64,000 nucleotides of DNA from Adineta ricciae. Lineage: Eukaryota > Rotifera > Eurotatoria > Adinetida > Adinetidae. Location of the stretch: assembly GCA_905250025.1 (NCBI GenBank), contig CAJNOJ010000108.1:62001-126000 (forward strand). The letters are read 5' to 3'. Below the pieces are notes generated by a model that worked only from the letters and a program-made list of their open reading frames with translations, was not told where the DNA came from and ran no database searches. Within the stretch, counting starts at the first letter, position 1. Every line of letters begins with the position of its first letter. This document shows positions 1-13,063 of the stretch, in pieces. The translations under genes were made by a program, and so were the position numbers.

Positions 1-490
1 TCCTTTAGTTTAGAACTATCTTAAACAATGTTCATATGCTCGTATGAAAAAATTTTCCATCAAAAAAATATCGTTATTGATACCTTCTCGGAAAGATCTA
101 TTTATTCAAAAACTCCGTGGACATACTTTCCGTGTCGAATTTTCATACAAACCAGTACAACGGCTGATTAAAGAGAAATACATAGCGCTGTTATATAACG
201 AGCATCTTGACATTTACTTATTTACTGTAGATACAAAGTAAACTTGAATCTCTCCACAAGATATGCTAATCATGACTCATATTAGATCTCGTGTTGAAAA
301 TAGCTGTTTGATATGTGTAATTGTTTATGGCATGGTAGTGACACAACGCTCATTTACGTGTAGTAGCATACCAGCAGAGCAATTCGAATCGATTTGGAAA
401 ACATAATTAAAGTCGCGAACTTCGATTCTTTTTTATTAAGTTAACAAAGATGATGTACACAACACGTAGAAAATCAGTTCAATTTGTCAC
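1..490. other. Left edge, no gene resolved
   Basis: This is the 3' side of the WDR19 gene on the minus strand. A 65-codon open frame on the plus strand (44-241) is Lys/Ile-rich, has no recognisable motif and no visible splice partners. It could be the end of a gene lying outside the window, but nothing supports that. Confidence 0.3.
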
Positions 491-3400
491 TCAAGCCATA
501 TCTGATGATTGTGCTAGAAATCGGTCAACAGCTTCGCCACTATCCATTCGTGTTAGACGAGTTCCATCGATTTTTGCTGAACACATTGGACATGTGTCAT
601 CTGTAGTTAAATATCTAACAATTGAAAGAAAAGAAGATTCATTTGTCGAATATTATTAAACAATACCTGAGAAATTCAGAATGAATAGCCGGAAAATTAC
701 ACGATGGACATACACAAAAATCATCTCGGATGACGTGTGCTCCCTAAATGTCAACCAAGCTTCATCGTTAACCTAGTTTTGTAAGAGAAATGTTTCCTAC
801 TGTAACAATACAATATGGCAATGCCAATTGACAACTTGGACATAATAATTCGTAATCAGGTACACGTTGATGACATTGTGGACACGATGTGTAATCTTCA
901 TCTGTTTCACTTTTATCAGGTTTTCTAATATTTCAAAGAAAATATACATTAATCGATATGTTAAATTAATTAATCGTGCTTACCGAACGAGTGCTTCAAT
1001 TTTCTTCTTATATTTTGTATCGATCTGATCACGATATTCCGGTTTCATCAAGATAAGAGAAAAGTTGAATGCTGTATTATTCATGCCAGCTTTTTGACAT
1101 TCGACCACCGTTGTTGTTAAGATTTGAACAATATCTAAAAACATATTTACAGATAATATATAACGACAATCGATTTATTGATACATACGTGCAGGAAATT
1201 TGCTAACATTATGCGCGACACGATTGAGAAGTCGTGCGGCACGAGTCTAAACAAAAAAGAAGACGTTGATTTCTCAAACATGAATATCTTCTCGAGTTAA
1301 TACATGATTGTTAAGTTTGATTTGAACTTTAACCAGAATATAACTATGTAATAACATTAGACTATTCGCCATTTCGAATGGTATAGCCGTATGTTGTGCT
1401 TTTAATTCTTGATGCATAGTAAATAAAACATCTCGAGCACTTCGATAGTTTCCCGATTCCTGATCTTGCTGTGCAATAATAATTGCTGTTTTCGATGCTT
1501 CAGTATACTGTCCCAAACTGAGATAGAACCGAAAGAGATATTTCGCTTCCTAAAAACGACGCGTTTTTAATCGATTTCACTCGTAAAATATGTTACTTTT
1601 GGGATTTGATCCTTTTCTCCAAGTAAATAATCCAATAATTTCTGTGTCAACTGTTGACTACGTGCTCGTCCAACACATATCAAAGCTAAATCGATTCCTT
1701 TACTTTCATTCGCACCAGTACAACGCATTAGATGAGTTAACGCCTAATAAGAAAACAATGAATTGTTCCAAAAGGAGATAAACATGTGAAAGATCTTACT
1801 CGATCGTAGTTTTGTGCAAACATAAAGAATTTTCCAGCAAGTAAATGATTGTTTTGATTTTGAAAGAATATTGCTGTACTTTCCAGATCATCCAATGGGA
1901 TATCTCGACCGTCTTTGAGAACTTTTTCTACAATCATATCAAGAAATAGTTTCCCGATGCTTGCAATCATATGTCGCTTACCAATGGCTTGTGCATAGAG
2001 TTCAATAAGGCCATTTTGTTGGGCCATTGAGAAAGCTTCAGTGTAACATTTTGATAAAACGAGAAATTGTACGGCAGAACTGTAATCATTGATGGATTCG
2101 AAGAAACGTGCAACCATTTTTGCACCTTCGATACTTTGAGTTTCACGAACAATTTTAACGGCTTGTTCAGGCGACTTTAATTGATTCAATTGAATTCTAA
2201 ATTTCCACCAATGTTCATTTTCGTACAATGGAAATCATTCAAAATGACTTACCTAATAGCATTTTCCCATTCTCCTGCTTTCATATAAGCAGCGCATGCT
2301 TCTTTGTATCTACCTTCACTTTCTCTTGCCTTTGCATACATCGAATGAATCTTTGGCGTGTTGACGTTCGGAAGAATATCTCCGACTTTTACCCTTCGTA
2401 ATACAAGAAAAAACCTCACATTATCGAAAGAGGACGTATCTCAAAGAGCATTACCAGTTTTTTATTTTGATATAAGCGATTGCTGCACTATCCCAACATT
2501 GTGCTTTTTCGAATAATTCAGCGGCTTCAGGCCATTGTTTCAACGCTTCCAGTAATTTTCCACATTCCTCTTTGATTTCCTTCCCCGGCAATCGTAATGC
2601 AATCATCACTCCTCTTTAAATTTAAACCTAGGAAATATTTTCTTCTCACCAATCATCATTTCTTACTTCTTAATTTCCCCAACTTTGATATAACATCGAG
2701 CAAGACCAGTCAAACATCTTTGATCATGCTGAATATCCTTCTCCTTTTTCGTTATACCTTGTTCATAGAACTTTACTGCCGAACTCGAATCTCCACTATA
2801 GAGAAATCAAACGATTTCAGCTTCATCTGTTTCTTGTACTTACGTAAACTCCAGTTGTTCAGCATGTGCTGCCGATATGTACGGTATTTGGTCAGGATCA
2901 TAAGCCTTTGCAAGTGTCATTGCTGCTTCAAATTGCATACAATCTCGTCGCATCTAGAGAAAACGAAATGTTCTTTGAAAATATACTGATATCAGCGTCT
3001 TACATTTAGAGCTTCAAGTGGACAACCGCATTTGAGGAAAAGTTCTTGAGCAAGGTCATAATCACCAAAGAGTGCAGCGAAATGTGCTGACACCAAACTT
3101 TTATCTTCCACATGCTATTGATGATCAGATATTTTCTTAATAAAAACAACAGAAATAAGTTACTAACCTTAATTTCTTCCAAAGTCATAACCATTCCCGG
3201 GTGTCCGATTTCTCGAAAAACTTTGATTGCTAAAACATATCACGTTATTACAATTCAAATTCAATTTCAACTCCTTTACCATAATCAACATTGAGGGAAT
3301 AGAGTAACGCAGTTGCGAATTTATTCCATTCACTGCTATCATTCAATTGTTTCGCCCAAAACATTGCATCTTCATATCTAAATTGACAGAGAAGTTTCGA

Positions 3401-6247
3401 ATGTTGTTAATCGAAGAACATATAATACCTTTTCATTAGAATAGCTTTCGATAATCGATCAATGGCATCTGCAAGTGTATATTCGTGTTCATTGGAATCG
3501 TTTAAGAATCCGTAAGTGTCTAATTTCGTTTGAACAATTTTACCAGATGAATCAAGTAGAAGGAGAAGACCTGCGTTGAGAAGTAGAGGAACAGTATTGA
3601 ACATGGGCACGCGTGTTGTGCCGACAAACATTATTTGAGGTCCTTTTAGTGAATCACGATAGACAGAATATGTCGAGATTGAATCCGAATCAAAACTAAT
3701 GAAAATCCACTAAGAATGACAAAAAATAAACATGATTAGGAAGTAAAACTGATTTTGTTTACTTCATTTTCGACATTTGTTTCCCAGAGAATTGACCTTG
3801 TTCCGGACGGAAGATTCGGGATTTGAATGATGGTTGGATGTTCAAAAAACTAATCGAACTCGAGCGTCCAAACGAAAAAAAAAACACAAGATGACTTACT
3901 ACATTGTACAAATATCCATCTCCTTTTTGATCAATAAATGCAACGGATGTACCAAAGTTCTCTGGAAATAATTTCTGAATTCCAGTCTTATGCTTATCGA
4001 ATTTATTCACAATTTGCCATTCCTCAATATGAAAGAAATTCAAAATTCCTTTCTAAAACAGCAAAGAAATGAATCATTTTGATGAAATTCTAACAAATCA
4101 TTTTACATCTGTTCCATAAACAAGATAATCTTTGGTTAAACCGTAGCAAAGTATTTTCCCATCATTCGCATCAGCTAAAGGAAACATGATTGATTGCCGT
4201 TCTTCACTACGTCGATCCGATTCTTCAATCTAAAATCTCTCACTGAATATCTTCGATCATATTTCAGATTTTTCTCTCAAACCATGTGTAATTGAATACG
4301 TCCATTCATAAACGCAGCTGCATAGGACGAATTGATTTGTAATTCAGTAATTGTACCTAGATAATCATGTTCTGACGCTCGTTTCACTTCTAAAACAAAT
4401 CTCATTATTGCAAACAATCCCTTTACTATCAACCATTCGAACCTTCGATACTCTGAATACGATAATACAACGCTCGATTATTAAATCCAACAGCAATGTA
4501 GGTATCACTCATTGCTAACACACTTGGTTCGATTTCTGTTGTCAAATGAATACTGTCGACCTTGGTGAAAGACAAACATTTGAAGTTCAAAGTTCAAAGT
4601 TATCTATTTTACTTTAGTCTTTGTTTGATGATCATAGATCGAAACCTCATGTAAGGACGTCAGAAACGCGATTTTTTGCTGCCAAACACTCGCTACCATG
4701 GATAATTTCGTCAAGTAAACATAAATTGCACCTGTAGCTTTAGCCACTGCAAGTAACTGACCGTCCACACTCCATGCTAAACAATGAAAAAGAAGAAGAT
4801 TTGCAATGTGTAATCGATAATATTTACAAATTTCAGTAAGATTTTCATTTCCTTCGTCGATTGTGATGATCGAATCAATAACGTATTGATCTGTTAGTTC
4901 ATGAAGTTTAATTCCACCATTTCCGCAAGTTGCTGCTTTATTTAATGCAGTAGATATCGCTACACTCGATAAATAACCTTTATGATCCCGAGTTTTATGC
5001 AATTCCTAATCGAACGAAAGTAAAATCTTCATTTTATCGTTTCCAAGAATTACTTCGCCTATCTCTTTATGATATGTCGAAATAACAATGAGATAACCGC
5101 CACTAAATCCTATCATAATATAACCATCCCCAAACCTATACAGTTCAGATAAAGAAAACATAAAGAAAGAAGGAAGTTTTGTTAACATTACCATTGATAA
5201 TCAACGATATCGCCATATTTATCTTGGAAATTTAATGTAAACAATTGACTACCGGTATTCGAGGCAGCATTACTATTCGGATCTACTACTGTCCACAAGC
5301 CTAAGTGTTTTCTACCAATAATGGCACTAACCTACGAATAATCATTTAAAACATAACCGAAAAAATGTCAATTCAATGTCCTACTGTGCTTTCTTCGTAT
5401 GTTCCTCGTTTTTCTCGTTTCATTTCCGAAAATTTGATATTTTTCGGCGCTTCATTCGTGGCACATCGTTGAATAACCGATCCAGTTGATAACATAACAG
5501 ATATATGATTATCGTCTGCTCCTATTGCTAAAAGATTATCTTTACTCCAAGCCATTGTTGTTATTCGACCAGAGTGTTGACCGAGTAGAGGTACTTTTCT
5601 ACAAGAAAACTTTGCTTTTGTCATTCAATGAAGATTCTCAACAAACTTTGCAGTGGATTGATCGTAAAGAATAACATTTCCACGTGATGTACCAATCGCC
5701 AAGAGAGAAGATGATTTCGACCAAGCAATAACAGTAACTGAATCCCTAAAAATACATCTTCAACAAAAGAAGTCATTCAGAAGAAAATTTACTTGGTTTG
5801 AGTGTCAATTGTCGTTGTCTTTTGACTGGTAGAATTCCATAAATAGACAATATTCGATTTTTCATGGATAGCTGCTAGTGTATCTCCATCTTTATCCCAT
5901 TTCATTTGAAGACATGGCCTAGAAACATATTATTGAATATCTCAATAGTTAATTCAAATGTAGATCTTTACCCGCCCAGTGATATTTGAGAAATTTCATC
6001 CCCTTGTCGATTTCGGATCGTAATTTTATTCAATGAACTAAAACGCTTCGGAATGCTTTTCGTTTTTCTTTAAATGAGCCACTCTTACCCGACAGCAGCG
6101 ATATGTGTACCATGACCTGTTTGCCAAGCGAATTTTGGTCGATCACCAATTTCCTCCGGACTAATGGCGAATAAACGCTAAATAGAAACGCGAGTTCATC
6201 ACAGATGGATCTTTATTGAACGATCGTACTTTAGGCGACGATGTCAT
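491..6247 (-). CDS. WDR19: WD repeat protein 19 / IFT144, intraflagellar transport complex A subunit
   Basis: IFT144 is a core subunit of IFT-A, which drives retrograde transport in cilia and delivers membrane proteins into them. The gene has about 20 short introns. The start exon (MTSSPK) splices to [19 protein letters not shown], matching the family N-terminus. WD40 repeats follow (for example [18 protein letters not shown] and [16 protein letters not shown]), then TPR-like helical repeats ([42 protein letters not shown]). The C-terminus is the diagnostic Cys-rich zinc-binding region: [19 protein letters not shown], then, after splicing, [18 protein letters not shown] and [10 protein letters not shown], ending at a TGA at 491-493. 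Every block and its order match vertebrate WDR19, so the gene looks complete and functional. It is divergent from the gene at 6662. An X-box-like motif lies about 80 bp upstream of the start. Confidence 0.95.
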
Positions 6248-6661
6248 TTTGAACTAAATATCTTTCTTTTCTTCAATCGAATAGACTCGTCACATATATC
6301 AACCATTGCTGGATTGCGTATTGTCTAGTTACCAAGCAACGCTTGGTCAACCAATGAAAATCATTGTGTGAAAAATAGGAAATGAGAAATGAAATTTCGA
6401 ATCCGATTTCAATCGATGCTTTTAAATAAAAAAAGATTTGATAATTTTCATGAAATTTCTCATATAAAACTGCACAAATGTGTTTAATTGAGATGAGTCA
6501 TTCCTTCTTTTTCTTGCTTGTCGTGACGTCGTCACCATCTCATCGTGGGTTTGTCCAAAACGTAGAAGGACGAGAAATCTTCGTGTAGTTATCATCATTC
6601 TTTACCTTGCATCATCAACTTTTTATTTTTAGACCACATCAGGATTTTCCAAAAACCAAAC
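6248..6661. other. Divergent promoter region between WDR19 and a small membrane-protein gene
   Basis: About 410 bp separate two divergent starts. It contains the X-box-like motif at 6328-6340 and a CCAAT sequence just beyond it. No open frame of interest was seen. Confidence 0.5.
6328..6340. promoter_or_regulatory. RFX X-box-like motif upstream of WDR19
   Basis: The 13-mer GTTACCAAGCAAC has the shape of an RFX binding site, two imperfect inverted 6-bp half-sites around a one-base spacer. It lies about 80 bp before the WDR19 start codon. In other animals RFX sites sit about 50-150 bp upstream of ciliary genes. The position and the ciliary function of the gene support the call; binding is inferred. 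Confidence 0.55.
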
Positions 6662-7247
6662 ATGTCCGCTTTGCAATCATCGTTTTTTGATAAAATTGCC
6701 GCTCAAGGTATTCCTGTAAGTATCGATGATGAAATTCGATTGAAGTTTTTGAAATGGTTGTTTTTTTTTTCTTATAGCTCGCACTATGGTCATCAATTAT
6801 GAGTGTTGGTGGTGGTTTAGGTGAAGTTTTTGTCAACCAAGATGCTCGTATGCATATTGCTGCGGAGCATGCACTACCGGAATTGCTTGAAGCACATAAA
6901 CGTTCGAAAGTCTTATCGAATCTATTATTACTCGTCAGTGGAACTTCCGGATTATTGGCTTACCAACAAACAAAAGACAAATATTGGCTTATTGGCTCAA
7001 GCTTAATGTTCGGTAGGTTATAGTAGATGATTCTTAAAGATCTAGTTTGTCTGTGTGTGTTTAAGCCGGTGTCCCATACGGTGTTTTGGTTGAAAACCCA
7101 GTTGCTGATCAATTGAAATTCTTAACACTTGATGCCCGATCAGAAAAGGCAAAGAAATTGATGAGTTCGTGGGGTGGCATTCAACTTGGAAAATTAGCAT
7201 TGGCTGCCGGTGGAGCGACTGTTTTCTATTGGTTTGCTCGTCGTTAA
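6662..7247 (+). CDS. Small four-helix membrane protein, DUF1772-like
   Basis: Three exons (6662-6715, 6778-7012, 7066-7247) join in frame to give 156 residues. The protein has about four hydrophobic stretches: ALWSSIMSVGGGLGEVFV, SNLLLLVSGTSGLLAY, YWLIGSSLMFAGVPYGVLV and LGKLALAAGGATVFYWFA. The pattern of Gly-rich first helix, a conserved Pro-Tyr at the end of helix 3 followed by ENPVADQL, and a final helix ending in Arg-Arg resembles the DUF1772/anthrone-oxygenase-like membrane family. That is a pattern match only; no catalytic residue can be named. The start follows a 5' region free of other in-frame ATGs, and both introns have clean GT-AG ends. Confidence 0.75.
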
Positions 7248-7451
7248 ATCAATATTCAAAATTTCCTTTCTTACCCATCATTGATTTAAACTTGCTGCCT
7301 GGAATTTTTTTATCTAATCGCGAAATAGTGATATTAGTTGACGTATATTTTCTTTTTTTACTGATTTGATTTTCGAAAAAAGGAAAAGAAATTTTTTTCA
7401 TCAATGTGATCGTGACACCGGTATCTTTCCCCTGCTTCAGATTTTTGAAGA

Positions 7452-9289
7452 ATGACAGCTGGAATCATCGATTCGCTGAACGACATAAAGTAAAGTGATA
7501 ATTTACCGTAGAAATCACTTTTCTATACGTTTTCTTTCGATTTCTAGTTACACCGGTGAACTAAACAACGAAAACAATCTTGAAGATGCTTTAAAAGCAA
7601 ATTTAAGATCTGAACAGTTTCTTCCTTATGGAAAATTAATCTCATGGTTAACCCAAGAGTTAAACGGAGCCTATTCTATAGATGAATGTGTTCAAGATGT
7701 TAATTGTAAGTCACATGTCACAAAAGTCGATACGATCCATTGATTTGATTTGTAGCAATTAATGATATTAATAATTTTCTACTCGAATTGGGCGGATTTC
7801 TTCGGGATTATGGTTGTCCGTATCGGAATCTTGTTGACAACGAAAACAGATTGAATGATCGTCAGTCACGTTTGCAACTCTTAGGTCAGTTTGATTTCGA
7901 ATGAAAAACTTAATATTTTTTTTATCGATTTGATTCGTTTTTTAGATTTTCTTTGTACAGAAGTTCAAGCGGCTCGAATGAACAAATCCGCAAGACGAGA
8001 AATCGTCGCTAATGGAACATCCGACCATTCACAGAATAAAAAGGTTTCTTCACAAAATTCATGTAAGACATTTGTTAATGTATTTCCGTTCTTTAGCAAT
8101 ATGAAAGTGATGAAGCTCGAGATCTGAAAGCTTTGCTCGTCGCACTAGGATTTCCTCGACCACCTGATAACATCACCGCAGGAGAAATTTGTACGAAAGT
8201 CTATGCAAAAGTTAGTGAATTGCTAAAAACAGTGTCACCAAAGTATCTCGGTCGACCATTGATACAAACAAATATGTCAGAAAATCAATGGAATCAAATT
8301 CATAAGATTAATAAGATCCTTTATGAAGACTATAAGACTCGACGAGAGCTGCTATTGAAACGACTCGATGTGACTATTCAATCGTTCAAATGGGCAGAAC
8401 GATTGAAAGTAAGAAGATGAAATAAGTTGCAAACGATGTCGGAAATTTCCTTTAGGATAAAACTGATGAGATCTCCAATGCATTCATGACTAAGCGTCGA
8501 GAATTGACAGCTGAACCTAATGTAAGAATAGAAGATATCATGGCTGCTCGAGATGGTAAGAGGAAATACGATATGAAGATCACGATTTTGAATACTTTGT
8601 TCGTTATGAAAGATTTATGTCATATGGAGAAAACATGTGGTACGAAAGAAATATCATCGACACGATCGAAATTACATAAAGTTCTCATACCAAAAGTAAG
8701 ATATCAAAAAAATGTTTGAAGACGAGAAAATATTTCTCTTTTTGTTTTCTAAATGGAGGAAGATAAGAATGTTTATGAATGCGTCTGTATGATATTTATC
8801 TTTAGGTGCCTGATCGTGGTGGACGAACTACAGAACTTCAAGCGCCACCACCTGATATGCCTTCGTTTCAACGTGGCGGATCAGCAGGTGGTAATCGTCA
8901 TGGTGGCGGCGGTCATCAACAACAACATCACCACCATCAGGAACAACGGAATCAATCGAATGGTTGTAAATTTCGTCTTTTGAAAGCAAAAGTAAAGTAT
9001 AACAGAACATTTTTCTTCAGGTCATCGAGGAGGAGGTGCTGGATGGTCAGCACGTGGTGGATATGGCGATAGACCTCATTCGGGTGGCTATCATCAACAG
9101 CAACAGCAACAGTATGCGATGATGGATCCGGGAATGATGATGCAATATCCTCAGATGGGGTATCAAGGTCAACAGCAAATTGTAAATGAATACGCTGCCA
9201 TGGATAATGGAGGAGATTATGGTGGTGGTGGACGAGGGCGAGGACGAGGACGTGGCGGTCGGGGACGAGGTGGCCGACGACCTTATTAA
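7452..9289 (+). CDS. FAM98A: FAM98 family protein (tRNA-ligase complex associated)
   Basis: FAM98 proteins associate with the tRNA-splicing ligase complex (RTCB, DDX1, CGI-99, ashwin) and with arginine methyltransferase PRMT1. The spliced protein starts MTAGIIDSLNDI and keeps family landmarks: FLRDYGCPYRNL; the LALGFPRPP-like stretch (LLVALGFPRPPDNITAGEI); RRELLLKRLDVTIQSFKWAER; and VPDRGGRTTELQAPPPDMP just before the tail. The C-terminus is the usual low-complexity region rich in Gly, Arg, Gln and His, ending in repeated RGRG/GGRG motifs and RRPY. These RGG motifs are likely methylation and RNA-binding sites. It has about seven exons. Paralogue identity (A, B or C) cannot be settled from sequence; the symbol marks the family. 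The gene is co-oriented with its neighbours. Confidence 0.9.
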
Positions 9290-9426
9290 TCGACCGGTTG
9301 TTTTGTTAATTTCTTTTAGCCAAGCTTCTCTCTCAATGTATTGTTATCGATCTATTTGACGATTGTTTTATTATGTTTTTCATTCAAATAGATTTCACTT
9401 TCATTTGTTTTGTTTTCTTCTTTCAG

Positions 9427-12171
9427 ATGGTGAAAATCGAGCCGATTAAACCGGTTATTCGTTCTCGTTCATCCTCATCGTCATCAGATGACGATGACAG
9501 TGACTATGATGATCTTCATTCCATATCTTCATCCGATTCGGACCTCACCCTAATCGAAACATCTATAACAAACTTATCGAAAACTTCTCCCAAACGTTCA
9601 ATATCCACGTCTACCCATGTCATTCCTCAAGGAACATTAATTCGCGATGTGAACAACAATCATTGGATTATTCACCAGTGCGTGAAAATCTCGCATCAGA
9701 ATGAACGATTCCTTTACTTATGCAGTCAAGTGAAAAGATCCATAGCAGTAAACGATATGAAAACCTCCGAAGACAATCAACAACAGAACATAGTGAAAAC
9801 GAAAATATCCCCACTGATGTATTTAACAGACAAGTTAAAACAATCGAGACAAGCGGTGATCGATAAAGCACGAGCTAAGAATGATAAACTTGATTATGTT
9901 TTCTATGGCGCAGTGATTGGAGAAACAAATAAAGAAATCGCTTCGATTTTATCAAATAACGATAGGTAAACGTTCAAGAAACAATCATGTTTGAATGATT
10001 TTCTTTGGATTTAGACAAGCAAAATCTCTTTCGTCGACATTGACTGAAACACACACGAATAAAATCATTCATGGAATTGTGGAATTTCTGACTGACGATC
10101 AAACTTACGATGAAAATCAAATCAATAAGTATTCAATTGAAATTCTATTCATTCAAGACAAGAAGAAATCGAACTTAATCACGAATCCATCAGAAGTACT
10201 TCAACAAATCTTGAAAAAAGAGATCGAAAAGTTAAAAGAACTACGAAAGAAAACATCCGCCATCAACGGAGAATCGCATAAATTTATTATAACTAAAAAA
10301 CCGGGAAATTCTCAATATGACATCCGAGAAAGTACCAATAATGACGGAGAAACTTCTTCATCATCCATCGAAACTTCACCAACAAAATATTTACTAAAAC
10401 TCGAATCAACATCGTCTTCTCCTTCGAAACACTGCACAATCGATGATGAAATCGCGTTTTATTCCCGCTTTGCCACACACGAAAAACTCAAATCTTATAT
10501 CAAACGTCACAATCTTATGTATATCGCTATTCCGGAATACATATCTCATGGCACATACAAACATCTGAATCTAACTTATAAATTCTTGATTATGGAGCAA
10601 TACCGCGAAAATCTCCGATCGTTGATTTACTCATACGATCAATCATTACCGGAACATAATGCGCTGAATCTATTCTTGCAAATGTTGTATGTGATTCAAT
10701 TTATACATGAGAAGAACTATGTGCATCAGATAATCAAACCGAAGTATATGATGTTTGCGAATAAACAACCATATTTCATCTTTCTAACACAATTTCGAAC
10801 GGTTAGAAATGTACATGAGATAAACAATGCAACCGGTAAGTTCTTCGCATCGATGTACAATTAGTGAAAGAGATTCATTGGATGTTTTCTTCCAGGAGAA
10901 GTTCCCAATGAAAGTCGTGTAACAACAATAACCAATGAAAATCATCATCTAAAACAACAGAATTCTCAAGTAAAGAAAAAAGTCAAACGTTCTCATCGTA
11001 CTCAATTAGCAGCTATTCAGAATAAAAACTCATCAGTCGTACCGGCAGCATCACCAATCATCGATATTCCAAGTCCATCGATCGAAGAAGATAACTTCTT
11101 AGTCAATGCACCTTCCTATCATCATGTCTTTAGCGTCTACTCTTCACTTGACATGCATCTCACTAATAAACAAACATATCGTGGAGATTTAGAAATGCTC
11201 GGGTATAATTTGATCGTTTGGTCCGGTGGACGATTACCATGGGATAAGAAAAACGGCAGTGTTCATGCGAAATTCCAACGCGATACGATTCCTAATGAGA
11301 AGAAACTGGCGAAATCGAATGTGAACGAATTTGTGAAGAAGTGTTTTTTTATGAAACTCATTTCACCTGTCACCCTTCGAGCTATTTGTGATTATATGTC
11401 AACTGTCTATCAATTGAATATCGATGATATCCCGAACTTTGATCAATTGCGTGCACCGATCAAGGAAATTGTGAAAGCGTTGGGCTTCAAAGTGAATATG
11501 CGATTGCAATTGAAGAAAAAAATATGTCTCATTTTTAGGCAAATGCGTGTCTGCGTTTATCAAATTCGAAATCGAAATCAAATAACATCAATAGCAATAA
11601 TTCGAATTCGACAAATCAAACACAGGCAGCGAAAAGCAATGAGACAACTGGAAAACATGTGAACATCAATGATATAACATCACCTGCGAAAGAACTTGAA
11701 GTTGAACAAGATGATCTCGAAGAAGAAGAAGATGATGATGATGATGATGGCGACGTCGATGATGATGAAGATGAAGAAGAAGATGATGATGATGACGATG
11801 ACGACGAAGAGGTTCAATTCGATGTCTCTCTCATACTTGATTTTATCGGAAATCTTTCATTTTTTAAGAATCATCCATGCCCACCAGGCTCAAGTTCATG
11901 CGACGAAGAAAATTCCAGCGAAGAGACCGACGATACTCGAATGGAACAACAGGCACCGACTGTACCAAATCAATCCACAACTTCCAAGTGTAAACGTTGT
12001 GGTGGTGACCATTCATTAGAAGATCAACAATCTCAATCAAGTAGTGACAAACAGAGTAATAGCAGTGCTGTACCAGGTTCAACGATCAATTCCAATACAC
12101 TTACCTATCAACAGAAACGACAACGATCGATTGCTAAACGGCTCCAATTGCGTCGGAAGAAGAAAAACTAA
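9427..12171 (+). CDS. VRK/CK1-like pseudokinase with Ser-rich N-terminus and acidic tail
   Basis: Four exons (9427-9965, 10015-10835, 10896-11491, 11539-12171) join in frame to 862 residues. The N-terminus is Ser/Asp-rich and disordered. The middle keeps VRK-family landmarks: a C-lobe start (LFLQMLYVIQFIHEKNYVHQ) and SVYSSLDMHLTNKQTYRGDLEMLGYNLIVWSGGRLPWD, which mirrors the VRK signature around SxDxH, RRGDLExLGY and GxLPW. The catalytic loop reads VHQIIKPKYMMF where active VRKs have HGDIK, so the catalytic Asp is missing. The metal-binding DYG position is replaced by TQF. It is therefore predicted inactive, as human VRK3 is. The tail (after about residue 650) has a long Asp/Glu run, a CKRCGG pair and a basic end (KRLQLRRKKKN). 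A 57-nt in-frame GT-AG segment inside the tail could be an additional intron. A pyrimidine-rich AG just before the ATG suggests a 5'UTR intron. Confidence 0.8.
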
Positions 12172-12622
12172 CGAATTTGTGTACATATTTCAAGAAGAGA
12201 GACCAATACTGGATGTCACTTTTCTCTCGGAACAAAAACTAACGATTATCTTCGGTCTCAATTGATTTCTATGTGCTTACGCGTGTGTAAACAGTTCGTT
12301 ATTACGCGATGATTTATTTTCTGTTTCCGGTCAATCCGATATTTTTATTTGTGATAGAACCGTTTTATTCTCTGTTTTTTTATTTATCGTTTCTCTTATT
12401 CTATCTACTGTATGCACACAAAACGAAACAAGGTAAACACACACACATACACACATGTTGTTGTTTTTAAATTATAGATAGAAAATAAATCACGAGAAAA
12501 AGACGTTCGAGTTCGTTTTTTAGCGAAGAATTAATCATTACAATGTTGTTTGACGATCAGATTTCTCTCATCTCTAATTTCAAAGTCGAAATCATGTCAA
12601 TATTTCATTTGTCTTCTTTCAC
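12172..12622 (+). other. 3' flank with short CA-rich tract
   Basis: The region is AT-rich and downstream of the pseudokinase gene. It holds a short CA-rich tract near 12440 and an AATAAA-type signal near 12483 (GAAAATAAATCA). No gene was seen. Confidence 0.5.
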
Positions 12623-13063
12623 ATGGAGAGAAATTTTCGATTGTTCGTGTTGGTGATCGTTTTTATGAATATTTCTCCGTCCTATTCGGATTTAACCGGT
12701 ACACATTATTTACAAACGATTAATTGTTCATCACCGTCATTGTACATCTCTCAAGGTCCTTATCTATTTAGTCACCATTGGCCATTTACATCGATTACAA
12801 TTGAATACGAAAAGCAAGTGTCTCGAGGAACGTGTTATCGAGATGGATCACTGTATTTCACTTTGAATACGAATAAAATCTGTTCGGGAATTTATTATGC
12901 TGGACAAGCGAAGCTTTTATGTCAGAATGGTAATGATGATTATTGTGTAATTCGAATGAAAACAACGGATGATCGTCCGTTAACGTGTGAAAGTTCAAAA
13001 GTCAAATCAATGACAATCAGATCAATCGGACTTATCATTTTTCTGCTATTCATTTCCTACTAA
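12623..13063 (+). CDS. Small secreted or GPI-anchored Cys-containing protein, unknown function
   Basis: This single-exon gene encodes 146 residues. It begins with a clear signal peptide (RNFRLFVLVIVFMNISPSYS) and ends with a hydrophobic segment (IRSIGLIIFLLFISY) immediately before the stop, an arrangement seen in GPI-anchored proteins. The mature part has six cysteines, enough for three disulphides, and an early N-linked glycosylation sequon (NCS). No known domain is recognised. Its size and topology resemble small Ly6-like or lineage-specific surface proteins, but the cysteine spacing does not let me assign it. Composition and codon use match its neighbours, which supports it being real. Confidence 0.65.
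   Translation: MERNFRLFVLVIVFMNISPSYSDLTGTHYLQTINCSSPSLYISQGPYLFSHHWPFTSITIEYEKQVSRGTCYRDGSLYFTLNTNKICSGIYYAGQAKLLCQNGNDDYCVIRMKTTDDRPLTCESSKVKSMTIRSIGLIIFLLFISY

Noticed and set aside
44..241. 65-codon plus-strand frame at the left edge
   Set aside because: No motif or splice support; cannot be judged without upstream sequence.
11696..12019. Met/Lys-rich 107-codon frame
   Set aside because: Frame-shifted reading of the Asp/Glu repeat in the VRK-like protein tail.
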